Origin: Microlunatus parietis
Lineage (GTDB): Bacteria > Actinomycetota > Actinomycetes > Propionibacteriales > Propionibacteriaceae
Direction: 5' to 3'
Assembly: GCF_013407955.1 (NCBI RefSeq)
Contig: NZ_JACCBU010000001.1
Coordinates: 4,712,001 to 4,776,000, forward strand
DNA: 64,000 nt
A program made the position numbers and the translations under genes. The notes below the pieces were generated by a model. It made no database searches. It worked only from the letters and a program-made list of their open reading frames with translations, and was not told the origin of the DNA. Within the stretch, counting starts at the first letter, position 1. Each line of letters opens with the position of its first letter. Shown here piece by piece: positions 16,632 to 25,003 of this stretch.

Positions 16632-17353
16632 TCGCGGTCTGCGGCGACCTGACCCAGCGGGCCCGGGAAGGCGAGTTCCGGGCCGCCCGGGCCTTCCTGG
16701 ACGGGCTGCCGTCACCGGCCCTGGTGGTGCCCGGCAATCATGATCTTCCCGGCTGGCGGATCTGGTCACGGTTCACCCGGCCGTGGCGGCGCTGGCGCAG
16801 GCACATCGGCACCGACCCGCACGCCGCGGTCACCTGCACGGCCGACGGCGTCCTCGCGGTCGGCATCAACACGGCCCGCAAGTGGGGACTGCATCCGGAC
16901 TGGTCCCGGGGCCGGGTCAACGCCCGGCAGCTGGCCGGGATCCTGGCCGAGTTCGACCGGGCCGGGCCGGCGGATCTGCGGGTCGTCATCGCGCACCACC
17001 CGTTCCTGCTCACCCCGGCCGGCCTTCGCCGCGGCCTGGTCGGCCGCTCCGCGCTGGCCCTACGCCGGCTGCACCGCCGGGCCGATCTGCTGCTCGGCGG
17101 GCACATTCACCTGGCCTACAGCGACGTCGTCGACGGCATGGTGGTGGCCCAGTCCGGCACCGCGATCTCGGACCGGCTGAAGGGCGAACCGAACAGCTAC
17201 AACGTGATCGAGGTGATCGGCGACGACCTCACCGTGGAGACCCGGCATTTCGACGGTACGACCTTCACGGCGATGATCCGGCACCACTATCGGCGCCGGG
17301 ACCGGCACGACTGGCAGGTCGGCGACCCGGGCGGGCCCGCAACGCCGGCGTGA
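16517..17353 (+). CDS. Calcineurin-like metallophosphoesterase
   Basis: A 278-residue protein with all metallophosphatase motifs in order: AQLSDLHFG (D-x-H), CGDLTQ (GD), VPGNHD (GNHD), AHHPF (H) and GGHIHLAY (GHxH). These residues bind two metals. It probably hydrolyses a phosphodiester or phosphomonoester such as a cyclic nucleotide or lipid head group; the overlap with the lipid kinase gene upstream suggests a joint role in phospholipid metabolism. Start ATG 16517 precedes the first motif directly. Confidence 0.87.
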   Translation: MAGQPIRIAQLSDLHFGRHLPSVADALLDSLRELGPTMIAVCGDLTQRAREGEFRAARAFLDGLPSPALVVPGNHDLPGWRIWSRFTRPWRRWRRHIGTDPHAAVTCTADGVLAVGINTARKWGLHPDWSRGRVNARQLAGILAEFDRAGPADLRVVIAHHPFLLTPAGLRRGLVGRSALALRRLHRRADLLLGGHIHLAYSDVVDGMVVAQSGTAISDRLKGEPNSYNVIEVIGDDLTVETRHFDGTTFTAMIRHHYRRRDRHDWQVGDPGGPATPA

Positions 17354-17374
17354 CCGCAGTCACGCTAACCAGAG

Positions 17375-17404
17375 TTTGCATCTGCTTGCAATTGCAAGCA
17401 CTAT
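17375..17404 (+). promoter_or_regulatory. Promoter with 16-bp operator palindrome for the XRE/HbhA-like operon
   Basis: TTTGCA (17375-17380) and CACTAT (17399-17404) form a -35/-10 pair with an 18-bp spacer, and the -10 is 6 nt before the GTG at 17411. The spacer holds a perfect 16-bp palindrome GCTTGCAATTGCAAGC (17384-17399). It covers the promoter, so the XRE protein encoded next is the obvious candidate repressor of its own operon. Confidence 0.7.
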
Positions 17405-17410
17405 AGGTGC

Positions 17411-17797
17411 GTGACCAGCAAACGTTCCCCGCTCGACTCGCTCGGTGGGTTCATCGCCGAGCAGCGGCGGTCGGCCGAGTTGTCCCTGCGGCAGCTGGCG
17501 GCCAAGGCGGGTGTCTCGAACCCGTACCTGAGCCAGATCGAACGCGGCCTCCGCAAGCCGTCCGCCGAGGTGTTGCAACAGCTCGCCAAGGCACTGCGGG
17601 TGTCGGCCGAATCCCTGTACGTGCGCGCCGGGATCCTCGATGAGGAAGACCGGCCGCCGACCGGGGTCGAGGAGGCGGTGCAGGCCGACCCCTTGATCAA
17701 CGAGCGGCAGAAGCGCGTGCTGCTCGACGTCTACACCTCGTTCGTCAACGAGAACGCTGCGGGCCACCGGCCATCCAACGATTCCAAGGAGAAATGA
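17411..17797 (+). CDS. XRE-family helix-turn-helix regulator
   Basis: A 128-residue DNA-binding protein. Residues 8-65 form the HTH: LGGFIAEQRRSAELSLRQLA, AKAGVSNPYLSQIERGLRKP and SAEVLQQLAKALRV. The remainder (SLYVRAGI, DPLINERQKRVLLDVYTSF) matches the extended C-terminus of the actinobacterial group that includes mycobacterial Rv0474. In M. tuberculosis Rv0474 lies directly before hbhA, and here too an HbhA-like gene follows with a short overlap. GTG start 6 nt after the -10, leaderless. Probably autoregulatory through the upstream palindrome. Confidence 0.88.
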   Translation: MTSKRSPLDSLGGFIAEQRRSAELSLRQLAAKAGVSNPYLSQIERGLRKPSAEVLQQLAKALRVSAESLYVRAGILDEEDRPPTGVEEAVQADPLINERQKRVLLDVYTSFVNENAAGHRPSNDSKEK

Positions 17798-17802
17798 TCA
17801 CC

Positions 17803-18360
17803 ATGGCAACCACCACGAAGCGCAAGCGCGTCAACGAGCAGGTCCGCAAGGCCGCCACCTCCTCCGAGCTGGCACCGCTGTACGCGGTCGCAGGCCTGAC
17901 CGAGGTCGTCGCCGAGCGCCTGATTGCCGCCGCCACCGAGTCCCGGCAGCTGGTCAACGACCGGCTCGCCGCCCTGCGCGCCTACTCCGACGAGCGGGTC
18001 GCGCGGGTCAACGACCGGGTCACCGAGGCCGGCGACCGGCTCAACCAGGCCACCGGCGAGCTGAACGCCCGCTCGCTGCCCGACCTGGTCCGCGGGATGC
18101 CCGAGTTCACCAAGCAGCAGCTGGCCCGGATCGGCGAGTACGCCGACGACCGCCGGGCCAAGGCCGGCAAGACCTATGCCAACCTGGCCGGCCGCGGCAA
18201 GCTCGGCGTCGAGGGTGTCCTCGGCGAGGCCGCCGGCTCGCTCGACCCGGTGCTGGAGCGGCTGCAGGACGGCGTCGCCAAGCTGCGCGAGACCGTCGCC
18301 GGCAAGGCCGAGGCGCCGGCCGCTCCCCGTACCGCGAAGAAGTCGACGCCCGCCGAGTGA
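17803..18360 (+). CDS. HbhA-like coiled-coil, Lys/Ala-tailed surface protein
   Basis: A 185-residue, highly helical, charged protein with no signal peptide. The body is a series of amphipathic, apolipoprotein-like repeats (LVNDRLAALRAYSDERVARV, NDRVTEAGDRLNQATGEL); it ends in an Ala/Lys/Pro tail (APRTAKKSTPAE), a short version of the mycobacterial heparin-binding hemagglutinin tail. HbhA binds heparan sulfate and lipid inclusions or membranes. Its position after an XRE regulator repeats the Rv0474-Rv0475 synteny. The ATG at 17803 is preferred over 17794 because AAGGAGA (17786-17792) is 10 nt away. Homology to HbhA is inferred from architecture and context. Confidence 0.65.
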   Translation: MATTTKRKRVNEQVRKAATSSELAPLYAVAGLTEVVAERLIAAATESRQLVNDRLAALRAYSDERVARVNDRVTEAGDRLNQATGELNARSLPDLVRGMPEFTKQQLARIGEYADDRRAKAGKTYANLAGRGKLGVEGVLGEAAGSLDPVLERLQDGVAKLRETVAGKAEAPAAPRTAKKSTPAE

Positions 18361-18404
18361 ACCTGGCCGAGTGAACCTGAAAGGGGCCTGAGCCCCACAC
18401 CAAG

Positions 18405-18443
18405 AACTGAGCCTGCCGAAGGGATCCTTCGGCAGGCTCAGTT
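18405..18443. terminator. Bidirectional hairpin of the CTGAGCCTGCCGAAGG repeat type
   Basis: Perfect 18-bp arms (AACTGAGCCTGCCGAAGG and its complement) around a 3-nt GAT loop, lying between the convergent HbhA-like and L,D-transpeptidase genes. No T-run follows. It belongs to the dispersed CTTCGACAGGCTCAG repeat family, here placed as a terminator for both sides. Confidence 0.75.
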
Positions 18444-18461
18444 GGCGTTCGGGGCGGCTGA

Positions 18462-19223
18462 TCAGCTGCGGTAGACGATCACCGGGTCGCCGACGTCGAT
18501 CCGCTTGTAGACCCAGGCCAGGGTCTTCTTGTCGCGGATGTTGACGCAGCCGTGGCTGCAGCCGTTGTAACCGCGCTTCTTGAAGTCCGACGAGTAGTGC
18601 ACGGCCTGGCCGCCGCTGAAGAAGATCGAGTACGGCATCGGCGAACCGTAGAGGTTCGAGATCACGTGCTTCTTCTTGCGCAGCACGGAGAACCGGCCCT
18701 CCCGGGTCCGCGTGTTCGCACAGCCGAACCGGGCGTCCATCGTCTTGATGATCTTGCCGCTCTTCATGTAGTAGACCTTGTCGCGGGTCTTGTCGATGCA
18801 GAGCACCTCGCCCTTCTTGCAGCGGCGATCGATCTTCTTGCTCGACTTCTTGGCCTTGCTGATCTTGATCTTGCCGGTCTTCTTGACCAGCTTCGACCAG
18901 GTGGCCTTGGAGACCTTGCCGGTGGCCTTGAGACCGACCTTCTTCTGGAACTTCTTGACGGCCTTCTTGGTGAGCGGTCCGTAGTAGCCCGTGACGTACT
19001 TCTTGGCCAGCACCTTGGCCTTGACCAGTCGCTGCTGCAGCGCCGTGACGTCCTTGGAACGCTCGCCGTACTTCGGCGAGGCGTACTTCGTGGACACGTA
19101 CGACGCCGCCGCGGCCGGAGCCACCAGCGACGGTGCCACCAACGCCGGCGCGGCTGTGATGCCGACCGCCAACGCTGTCGCCGCGATGACCCCCACGATC
19201 ACGCGCGCGAACTTCTTCACCAT
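18462..19223 (-). CDS. Secreted L,D-transpeptidase with peptidoglycan-binding domain
   Basis: A 253-residue exported protein. Residues 1-44 are a signal peptide (MVKKFARVIVGVI to PAAAA). Residues about 60-115 are a PG_binding_1 domain (SKDVTALQQRLVKAKVL, GYYGPLTKKAVKKFQ). A very Lys-rich linker follows, then a YkuD domain whose active site is CSHGCVNIRD with Cys226 and His224. It forms 3-3 cross-links in, or attaches proteins to, peptidoglycan. ATG at 19223 has GGGGGAAGG upstream. The many lysines are unusual and may bind it to the wall. Confidence 0.92.
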   Translation of the reverse strand: MVKKFARVIVGVIAATALAVGITAAPALVAPSLVAPAAAASYVSTKYASPKYGERSKDVTALQQRLVKAKVLAKKYVTGYYGPLTKKAVKKFQKKVGLKATGKVSKATWSKLVKKTGKIKISKAKKSSKKIDRRCKKGEVLCIDKTRDKVYYMKSGKIIKTMDARFGCANTRTREGRFSVLRKKKHVISNLYGSPMPYSIFFSGGQAVHYSSDFKKRGYNGCSHGCVNIRDKKTLAWVYKRIDVGDPVIVYRS

Positions 19224-19328
19224 GGTCCTTCCCCCTGTCCCGCGAGCCTTGCTGCTCGTACCTCGAATACGGCGGGGAAGGACCGTAGGTTGCATGCTTT
19301 CGAGTCACGAACTTGCTGAATAAATCCT

Positions 19329-19348
19329 GAACCATGCCGGGATGGTTC
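19329..19348. terminator. Hairpin between typA and the L,D-transpeptidase gene
   Basis: GAACCAT-GCCGGG-ATGGTTC, 7-bp arms, 27 bp beyond the typA stop on the minus strand, followed by an AT-rich ATTTATT run in that direction. Likely typA terminator; the AT-rich run then leads into the transpeptidase promoter region. Confidence 0.5.
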
Positions 19349-19374
19349 GGCGAACCGTTCCCGCGCTCAGGGCG

Positions 19375-21246
19375 TCACGGTTGCGTAACGGCGCGGCTCC
19401 GGGACCGGCTGCGGGCCCGCTCGGCGGCGTTCAGGGCGACCTTGCGGATCCGGACCGCGTCGGGGGTGACCTCGATGCACTCGTCCTCGCGGCAGAACTC
19501 CAGTGCCTGCTCCAGCCCCATCGGCTTGGCCGGCACCAGCCGCTCCAGTTCCTCGCCGGTGGAGGAGCGGACGTTGGTCAGCTTCTTCTCCCGGGTCGGG
19601 TTGACGTCCATGTCGTCGCTGCGCGCGTTCTCGCCGACGATCATGCCCTCGTAGACCTCGACGCCGGGGGCGACGAACATGGTGCCGCGCTCCTGCAGGT
19701 TGAACAGGGCGTACGCGGTCACGGCGCCGCTGCGGTCGGCGACCAGCGAGCCGGTCGGCCGGGTGCGCAGCTCGCCCGCCCACGGCTCGTACGTCTCGAA
19801 CACGTGGTGCATCAGGCCGGTGCCGCGGGTCTCGGTGAGGAATTCGGTACGGAAGCCGATCAGGCCCCGGGCCGGCACCAGATATTCCATCCGCACCCAG
19901 CCGGTGCCGTGGTTGATCATCTGTTCCAGCCGGCCGCGGCGCAGGCCGAGCAGCTGGGTGACCACGCCGACGAAGTCCTCCGGCGCGTCGATGGTGAGCC
20001 GCTCCACCGGCTCGTGCAGCTTGCCGCCGATCTCGCGGGTGACCACCCGCGGCTTGCCGACGGTCAGCTCGTAGCCTTCCCGGCGCATCATCTCGACCAA
20101 GATCGCCAGCTGCAGCTCGCCGCGGCCCTGCACCTCCCAGGTGTCCGGCCGCTCGGTCGGGAAGACCCGGATCGACACGTTGCCGACGAGTTCTTGATCA
20201 AGACGCGCCTTGACCAGCCGGGCGGTCAGGTTCTTGCCGGACCGGCCGGACAGCGGCGAGGTGTTGATGCCGATCGTCATCGAGATGCTCGGCTCGTCCA
20301 CGGTGATCAACGGCAGCGGCCGCGGGTCCTCCGGATCGGCCAGCGTCTCGCCGATGGTGATCTCCTCGATGCCGCCGATCGCGACGATGTCGCCCGGCCC
20401 GGCGCTCTCGGCGGGCACCCGGTCCAGCGCCTTGGTGATCAACATCTCGGACAGCCGGACGTTGCGGATGGTCCCGTCGGCGCGGCACCAGGCCACGGTC
20501 TGGCCGCGCTTCAGTTCGCCGGCGACGATCCGGCAGAGGGCCAGCCGGCCCAGATACGGCGAAGCGTCCAGGTTGGTCACGTGGGCCTGCAGCGGGGCGC
20601 CCTCGACATAGCTCGGGGCGGGGATTCGCTCGCAGATCGTGGCGAACAGCGGGGCGAGATCGTCACTGTCCGGCATGGCGCCGTTCTCCGGTGCGGACAG
20701 CGAGGCCCGGCCGGCCCGGGCGCTGGCGTACACCACCGGGAAGTCGAGCACGTCGGTGTCGGCGTCGTCGAGCAGATCGAGGAAGAGTTCGTACGTCTCC
20801 TCGACCACCTCCTCGATCCGCGCGTCCGGCCGGTCCACCTTGTTGATCACGAGGATGATCGGCAGCTTCTTGGCCAGCGCCTTGCGCAGCACGAACCGGG
20901 TCTGTGGCAGCGGTCCCTCGGACGCGTCGACCAGCAGCAGCACCCCGTCGACCATCTCCAGGCCGCGTTCCACCTCGCCGCCGAAGTCGGCGTGGCCGGG
21001 GGTGTCGATGATGTTGATCACGATGTCCTCGCCGGCCGGCGTCCGGTGCTCGACCGCCGTGTTCTTGGCCAGGATCGTGATGCCCTTCTCCCGCTCCAGG
21101 GCCATCGAGTCCATCACCCGGGTCGCGACGTCCTGGTTGGCCCGGAAGGCACCCGACTGCCACAGCATGGCGTCCACCAGCGTGGTCTTGCCGTGATCGA
21201 CATGGGCGACGATCGCGACGTTACGCCGGTCTTGGCGAAGGGGCAT
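19375..21246 (-). CDS. typA: Translational GTPase TypA/BipA
   Basis: A 623-residue EF-G-like GTPase of standard length. G1 is AHVDHGKTT at 14-22, the switch and G3 follow (DTPGHADFGGEVER), and G4 is NKVDRPDAR. Domains II, III, V and the BipA-specific C-terminal domain follow (ARGLIGFRTEFLTETRGTG). BipA binds the ribosome and helps 50S assembly and stress adaptation. It is transcribed alone. To its left (downstream) is a hairpin; to its right lies a 1-kb repeat-filled gap. Confidence 0.97.
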   Translation of the reverse strand: MPLRQDRRNVAIVAHVDHGKTTLVDAMLWQSGAFRANQDVATRVMDSMALEREKGITILAKNTAVEHRTPAGEDIVINIIDTPGHADFGGEVERGLEMVDGVLLLVDASEGPLPQTRFVLRKALAKKLPIILVINKVDRPDARIEEVVEETYELFLDLLDDADTDVLDFPVVYASARAGRASLSAPENGAMPDSDDLAPLFATICERIPAPSYVEGAPLQAHVTNLDASPYLGRLALCRIVAGELKRGQTVAWCRADGTIRNVRLSEMLITKALDRVPAESAGPGDIVAIGGIEEITIGETLADPEDPRPLPLITVDEPSISMTIGINTSPLSGRSGKNLTARLVKARLDQELVGNVSIRVFPTERPDTWEVQGRGELQLAILVEMMRREGYELTVGKPRVVTREIGGKLHEPVERLTIDAPEDFVGVVTQLLGLRRGRLEQMINHGTGWVRMEYLVPARGLIGFRTEFLTETRGTGLMHHVFETYEPWAGELRTRPTGSLVADRSGAVTAYALFNLQERGTMFVAPGVEVYEGMIVGENARSDDMDVNPTREKKLTNVRSSTGEELERLVPAKPMGLEQALEFCREDECIEVTPDAVRIRKVALNAAERARSRSRSRAVTQP

Positions 21247-21734
21247 GCGTGACTACTTCCGTTCAATCGGGTGGATGACTCGTCCACAAGCAGGCGGACG
21301 GCCGCGGCGATTCTAGCTGTTCCACCTGACCGGAACGAAAACCCGAGCCCGGGGGGAGCCGGCCGGAAGCGTGCGGAACTCGACGGGAAGCGGTCGCGGG
21401 GTGAGGGTGTTTGCAGAATCCGGCTCCCTTAGGAACCATCACTGAGGATGTTGCGGTCCTGCCCCGACTCCAGCCGCCCGACCGGAGTGATTTTCAGCCG
21501 GTCAGTCGCGGCGGAAATTCACAGCGGTCGTGTCGTTTTGGTGAACCGGGCTGAATCCACAACACGGTCAGCTCCCCGGCCGGCGCTCCCACCCACTGAG
21601 CGGACCCCTTGACCTCGATTTCGGCTGATCTGCCGGTCGAAGCGTCCGCTCGACGACGTCACCGCATCAACAGGATCTTCCGCGTCGCCCGGCGGTGCCG
21701 GATGCGCAACAACTCCCGGGTGGCGGGCGGGAGC
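21247..21734. other. Gap upstream of typA, no gene seen
   Basis: Holds the typA upstream region and one isolated, partial unit of the minisatellite described next (core GTGCGGAACTCGAC at 21371-21384). Nothing else recognised. Open frames on both strands here are repeat-driven. Confidence 0.5.
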
Positions 21735-22230
21735 GTGCGGAACTCGACCGTGGTTGAGAAGCGCCCGCGGGGTGCCGGGTGGGTGTGCGGAGCTCGGCCT
21801 TGGGTGGGAGAAGCGCCCGCGGGGTCGTGGGCGGGATCGTGCGGAACTCGACCTGGGTGGGGGAAATGCCCGCGGAATGCCATGTGGAGGTGCGGAACTC
21901 GACCTGGTTGGAGAAGCGCCCGCGGGATGCCGGGTTTGGGCGTGCGGAACTCGACTTGGGTGCAAATTGCCAACGCGGTGGCGCGCGGGAGCGTCCGGAG
22001 CTCGACTTGGGCGGAGAAGCGCGCAGGATGCCGCGTGGGGCGTGCGGAGCACCGCGACCTCGGCAGCCTCGTTGCCCGGCGCCTTCGACCTGGGTGGAGA
22101 GCGCCCCATGGATTGCCGGGTCGGGCGTGCGGAACTCGACTTGGGTGGAGAAAACTCACGCGAGGGGCCGGGATGAGATGCGGAGCTCGACCAGGTCGCA
22201 GCGAGCATCCTCGCGTCGCCGAGCGGACGA
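21735..22230. repeat. Degenerate tandem repeat (minisatellite), about ten units of ~51 bp
   Basis: The core GTGCGGAACTCGAC begins units at 21735, 21785, 21839, 21890, 21942, 21993 (as GTCCGGAGCTCGAC), 22042, 22127 and about 22177, with one unit lacking the core near 22085. Spacing is 49-54 bp, once about 85. A unit reads roughly: GTGCGGAACTCGACYTGGGT, then GGAGAAGCGCCCGCGGGATG, then CCGGGTSGGGC. The unit lengths are not constant multiples of three, so no one frame follows the repeat; it is not a protein repeat. There are no unique spacers, so it is not CRISPR. It lies between two minus-strand genes (typA and a sugar-binding lipoprotein). Confidence 0.85.
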
Positions 22231-22318
22231 TTAGGGCAGGTTCCGGTGCCCGGAGACTGCCCTTAGCGTCCGTTCGGTGACCCAGGCCGGCGGAGAAGCG
22301 CACGCCGGGCTCCCAGGG

Positions 22319-23617
22319 TCAGCCGGCGATCGCCTGCTGGCTCTCGGTCAGCCACTGCTTCGCCGCCTCGGCGGGCGTGATCCGCTCGAACAGGACGTCG
22401 GTGCTGACCCGGCTGGTGATATCGGCCACCTTCGTCGAGCCGACCGGGCCGATGAAGGTCGGCGCGAACTCGATCTTGCCGATCGCGTCGATGTAGTCCA
22501 CCTCGACCTTGCCGGCCGGCGACAGCTGATCGGCGATGGCGGTCCGGATCTCCGGGTTGGCCGGGACGCCGCGGTCGGTCAGCAGCACCGAGGCGGCCCG
22601 CTCGTCGTTGACCAGGAAGTTGATCAACTTCGCCGCAGCGTCGGCCTGCTCGGTCTTGGCCGAGATGGCGTAGTACTGCGAGGACTGCAGCCAGATGCCG
22701 GGGGTCGGCGTCTCGCCGGGCAGCTTGAGCAGCTTCAGCTCGGTGCCGGTGGCGGTGCCGAGCGCGCTGACCGAGTTGCTCCAGGCCAGCATCATCCCGG
22801 CCTGGCCGCGGCCCATCAGGGTCTGCTCGGTGCTGGCGCCCTCCTCCTCGACGGTGATCGTCGCAGGCGGCGCCGCCTGCTGCTTCATCAGCCGGAGCGA
22901 GTAGTCGAAGAAGGCGGCGACGGTCTGTTCGGTCAGCCCGAGTTTGCCGTCCTCGGTGTAGAGCGACTCACCGCGCTGCCGGGCGTACGCGTCCAGGGAG
23001 TCGTGGGTCAGCGGCGTTGCCGTGCCGTAGGTGCCCTTCGGGCTCTTCTCGGTGATTGCGGTGGCCAGCGCGGCGTAGTCGTCCCAGGTCCAGGTGTCGT
23101 CGTCGGGCAGTTCGACGCCGGCCGCGGCGAACACCTTCGGGTTCGCGACGATCGCCAGCGCGTTGGCGCCCGTCGAGACGCCGTACTGGGCGCCGCGGAC
23201 CTGCCCGTTCTGCCGGGCCGACGCGTCGAGGGCGTCGAGGTCGAGGCTGCCGGACACCGAGGCCAGGTCGAGCAGCGCACCGCGGCCGGCGTACTCGGCC
23301 GGGTAGGCGCCGCCCAAGGTGAAGACGTCCGGGGCGTCACCGGCGGCGACCCCGGTCGCCAGCTTGTCGAAGTACGCACTGAACTCGGTGGACTCACCGA
23401 TCACGGTGATCCCGGGATGGGCCGCCTCGAACGCGCGCAGGGCCTGCTGGGTCGCCTCGGCCCGCTTCTCGTTGCCCCACCAGGCGAACCGGAGGGTGGT
23501 CCTGCCGTCCTCCGCCGGCCCGGCACTGTTCCGGCCGCAGCCGGCGCCGACGAGCGACAGGACGAGGGCGAGCGCGATCGCGCCGAACGCGCGCAGGGGT
23601 GGGGTGCGAGTGACCAT
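22319..23617 (-). CDS. ABC-transporter sugar-binding lipoprotein
   Basis: A 432-residue family 1 solute-binding protein. The signal ends in a lipobox VGAGC at about residues 22-26, giving a lipid-anchored extracellular protein. TTLRFAWWGNEKRAEATQQA starts the mature domain, and the typical GVAAGDAPDVFTL and TGANALAIVANPKVFAAAG follow. It should capture a sugar or oligosaccharide for an ABC importer, but no permease or ATPase gene is adjacent, so it is an orphan. A LacI-type operator lies just upstream. Ribosome site CGGAG. Confidence 0.88.
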   Translation of the reverse strand: MVTRTPPLRAFGAIALALVLSLVGAGCGRNSAGPAEDGRTTLRFAWWGNEKRAEATQQALRAFEAAHPGITVIGESTEFSAYFDKLATGVAAGDAPDVFTLGGAYPAEYAGRGALLDLASVSGSLDLDALDASARQNGQVRGAQYGVSTGANALAIVANPKVFAAAGVELPDDDTWTWDDYAALATAITEKSPKGTYGTATPLTHDSLDAYARQRGESLYTEDGKLGLTEQTVAAFFDYSLRLMKQQAAPPATITVEEEGASTEQTLMGRGQAGMMLAWSNSVSALGTATGTELKLLKLPGETPTPGIWLQSSQYYAISAKTEQADAAAKLINFLVNDERAASVLLTDRGVPANPEIRTAIADQLSPAGKVEVDYIDAIGKIEFAPTFIGPVGSTKVADITSRVSTDVLFERITPAEAAKQWLTESQQAIAG

Positions 23618-23636
23618 GACGCGGCTCCGAGTCGAA

Positions 23637-23648
23637 GAAAGCGGTTTC
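23637..23648. promoter_or_regulatory. LacI-type operator upstream of the sugar-binding protein
   Basis: GAAAGCGGTTTC, an almost perfect palindrome of the GAAANCGNTTTC class bound by LacI/GalR repressors, 20-31 bp before the start codon and just downstream of TACGTT (-10 on the minus strand). Suggests sugar-dependent repression; no LacI gene is in this window. Confidence 0.55.
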
Positions 23649-23878
23649 TGGCTACAACGTAACCACCAGGGGTCGCCCGGTCAACACCCCCGATTCCGCC
23701 GACCGGTCACCAAAGCAGGTGTTCTGCCGGCGTGTCGCTGCGGACGTGACCACTCGGTGGCCGGCCCGGGGTCGGCTCCGGGGCGACCCGGGGTTGAGAG
23801 AACGGTCTCCTGACCGGTGTCCGGTCGGCTGCACCGTACGCTGGACGCGTCCAAACCCGGTGCACCGCGGAGGTGACC

Positions 23879-25003
23879 ATGATCGATCCGCCCGACTGGT
23901 TCACGGAGACCTTCCGGCAGGAGTTCGACCGCCAGTCCAACTCGCTCGGCCGGTTCAACCTGGCCATCTTCGGCAAGACCGGCGTCGGTAAGTCGACCTT
24001 GATCAACGCGATCTTCGGCGAGGAGGTGGCCCGGACCGGGATCGGCGAACCGGTGACCCGGGGCAGCCACCTGTATCTGGACAAGGTGGGCCATCTCGGC
24101 ATCGTCGACACCCAGGGCCTCGAGGTCGGCCGCGACGACAAGGCGATCATCGCCGACCTGGACAAGGTGATGAAGGAGATGCGCAAGCTGCCGCTGAGCG
24201 AGCAGCTGCACGTCGCCTGGTACTGCGTCCGCGGCATGGACCGCCGCTTCGAAGAGACCGAGGCGGAGTTCATCCGGCGGCTGGAGGAGCTCGGGCTGCC
24301 GGTCGTGCTGGTGCTGACGCAGGTGCCGATGCGGGACGGCCGCTACCACCCCGACGCCGTCCAGCTGGCGGAGTTGATCATGGCCAAGGGGCTGCCGATC
24401 GCCGGCGGCCGGCCGTTCCTCACCAACGCCCGCTACGACGACTTCACCGGACAGCAGCCGCACGGGCTGAAGGAAGTCCTCGATGCCACCTTTCGCGTTG
24501 CGCCCGAAGGAGTCGAAGGAGCCCTCACCGCGGCGCAGACCATTGATCAGGCTCGGAAGGCGCAGCAGGCGCAACGCGCGATAGCGGTCGCCGCCACCAG
24601 CGCCGCGGCCGCGGCGGCGACGCCGATCCCGTTCGCCGACGCGACCCTGCTGGTGCCGATCCAGCTCGGCATGATGGCCAAGATCGCGCAGCTCTACCAG
24701 ATCAAGTTCGAGCGGGCGGCGCTGATGGCGATCGCCTCGACGACCGCGGCCACCCAGGGTGGCCGGGCCGCGTTCACCGGCCTGCTCAAGCTCATTCCCG
24801 GCGCGGGTACGGTCGCCGGCGGCGCCATCGGAGCAGCGGTGGCCTCTTCGTTCACGTACGCGATGGGGCAGGCCTGGCTCGGCGTCTGTCAGCGGGTCGC
24901 CCAGGGCAAGTTGCAGACAGCCGGCAAGATGCTCGACTCGGCCGAGCTGCGCAAGGCGTTCACCGAGGAGTTCAAGAAGCGGCTGCCGGTCGGCTCGAAA
25001 TGA
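23879..25003 (+). CDS. Era-like GTPase with C-terminal DUF697-like membrane segment
   Basis: A 374-residue protein. G1 is GKTGVGKST at 32-40, G3 DTQG at 77-80, G4 LTQV near 150; the GTPase domain is of the Era/EngA/YeeP kind. After residue about 230 an Ala-rich region and two hydrophobic stretches (IPFADATLLVPIQLGMMAKI and IPGAGTVAGGAIGAAVASSF) match DUF697, which associates with membranes. Function of such proteins is not established. Start ATG 23879 is chosen because GGAGG at 23868-23872 is 6 nt away; an upstream GTG (23873) is inside the Shine-Dalgarno. Ends 1 bp before the convergent reductase gene. Confidence 0.82.
   Translation: MIDPPDWFTETFRQEFDRQSNSLGRFNLAIFGKTGVGKSTLINAIFGEEVARTGIGEPVTRGSHLYLDKVGHLGIVDTQGLEVGRDDKAIIADLDKVMKEMRKLPLSEQLHVAWYCVRGMDRRFEETEAEFIRRLEELGLPVVLVLTQVPMRDGRYHPDAVQLAELIMAKGLPIAGGRPFLTNARYDDFTGQQPHGLKEVLDATFRVAPEGVEGALTAAQTIDQARKAQQAQRAIAVAATSAAAAAATPIPFADATLLVPIQLGMMAKIAQLYQIKFERAALMAIASTTAATQGGRAAFTGLLKLIPGAGTVAGGAIGAAVASSFTYAMGQAWLGVCQRVAQGKLQTAGKMLDSAELRKAFTEEFKKRLPVGSK

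Noticed and set aside
19224..19374. c-di-AMP riboswitch upstream of the L,D-transpeptidase
   Set aside because: The region is too short and I cannot find the conserved core; only a simple hairpin is seen.
21735..22230. CRISPR array
   Set aside because: Units are diverged over their whole length with no conserved repeat/unique spacer alternation and no cas genes.
21609..22280. A 223-residue repeat protein in the minisatellite
   Set aside because: Unit lengths vary from 49 to 54 bp so the frame changes between units; no ribosome site; both strands are open over the same span.
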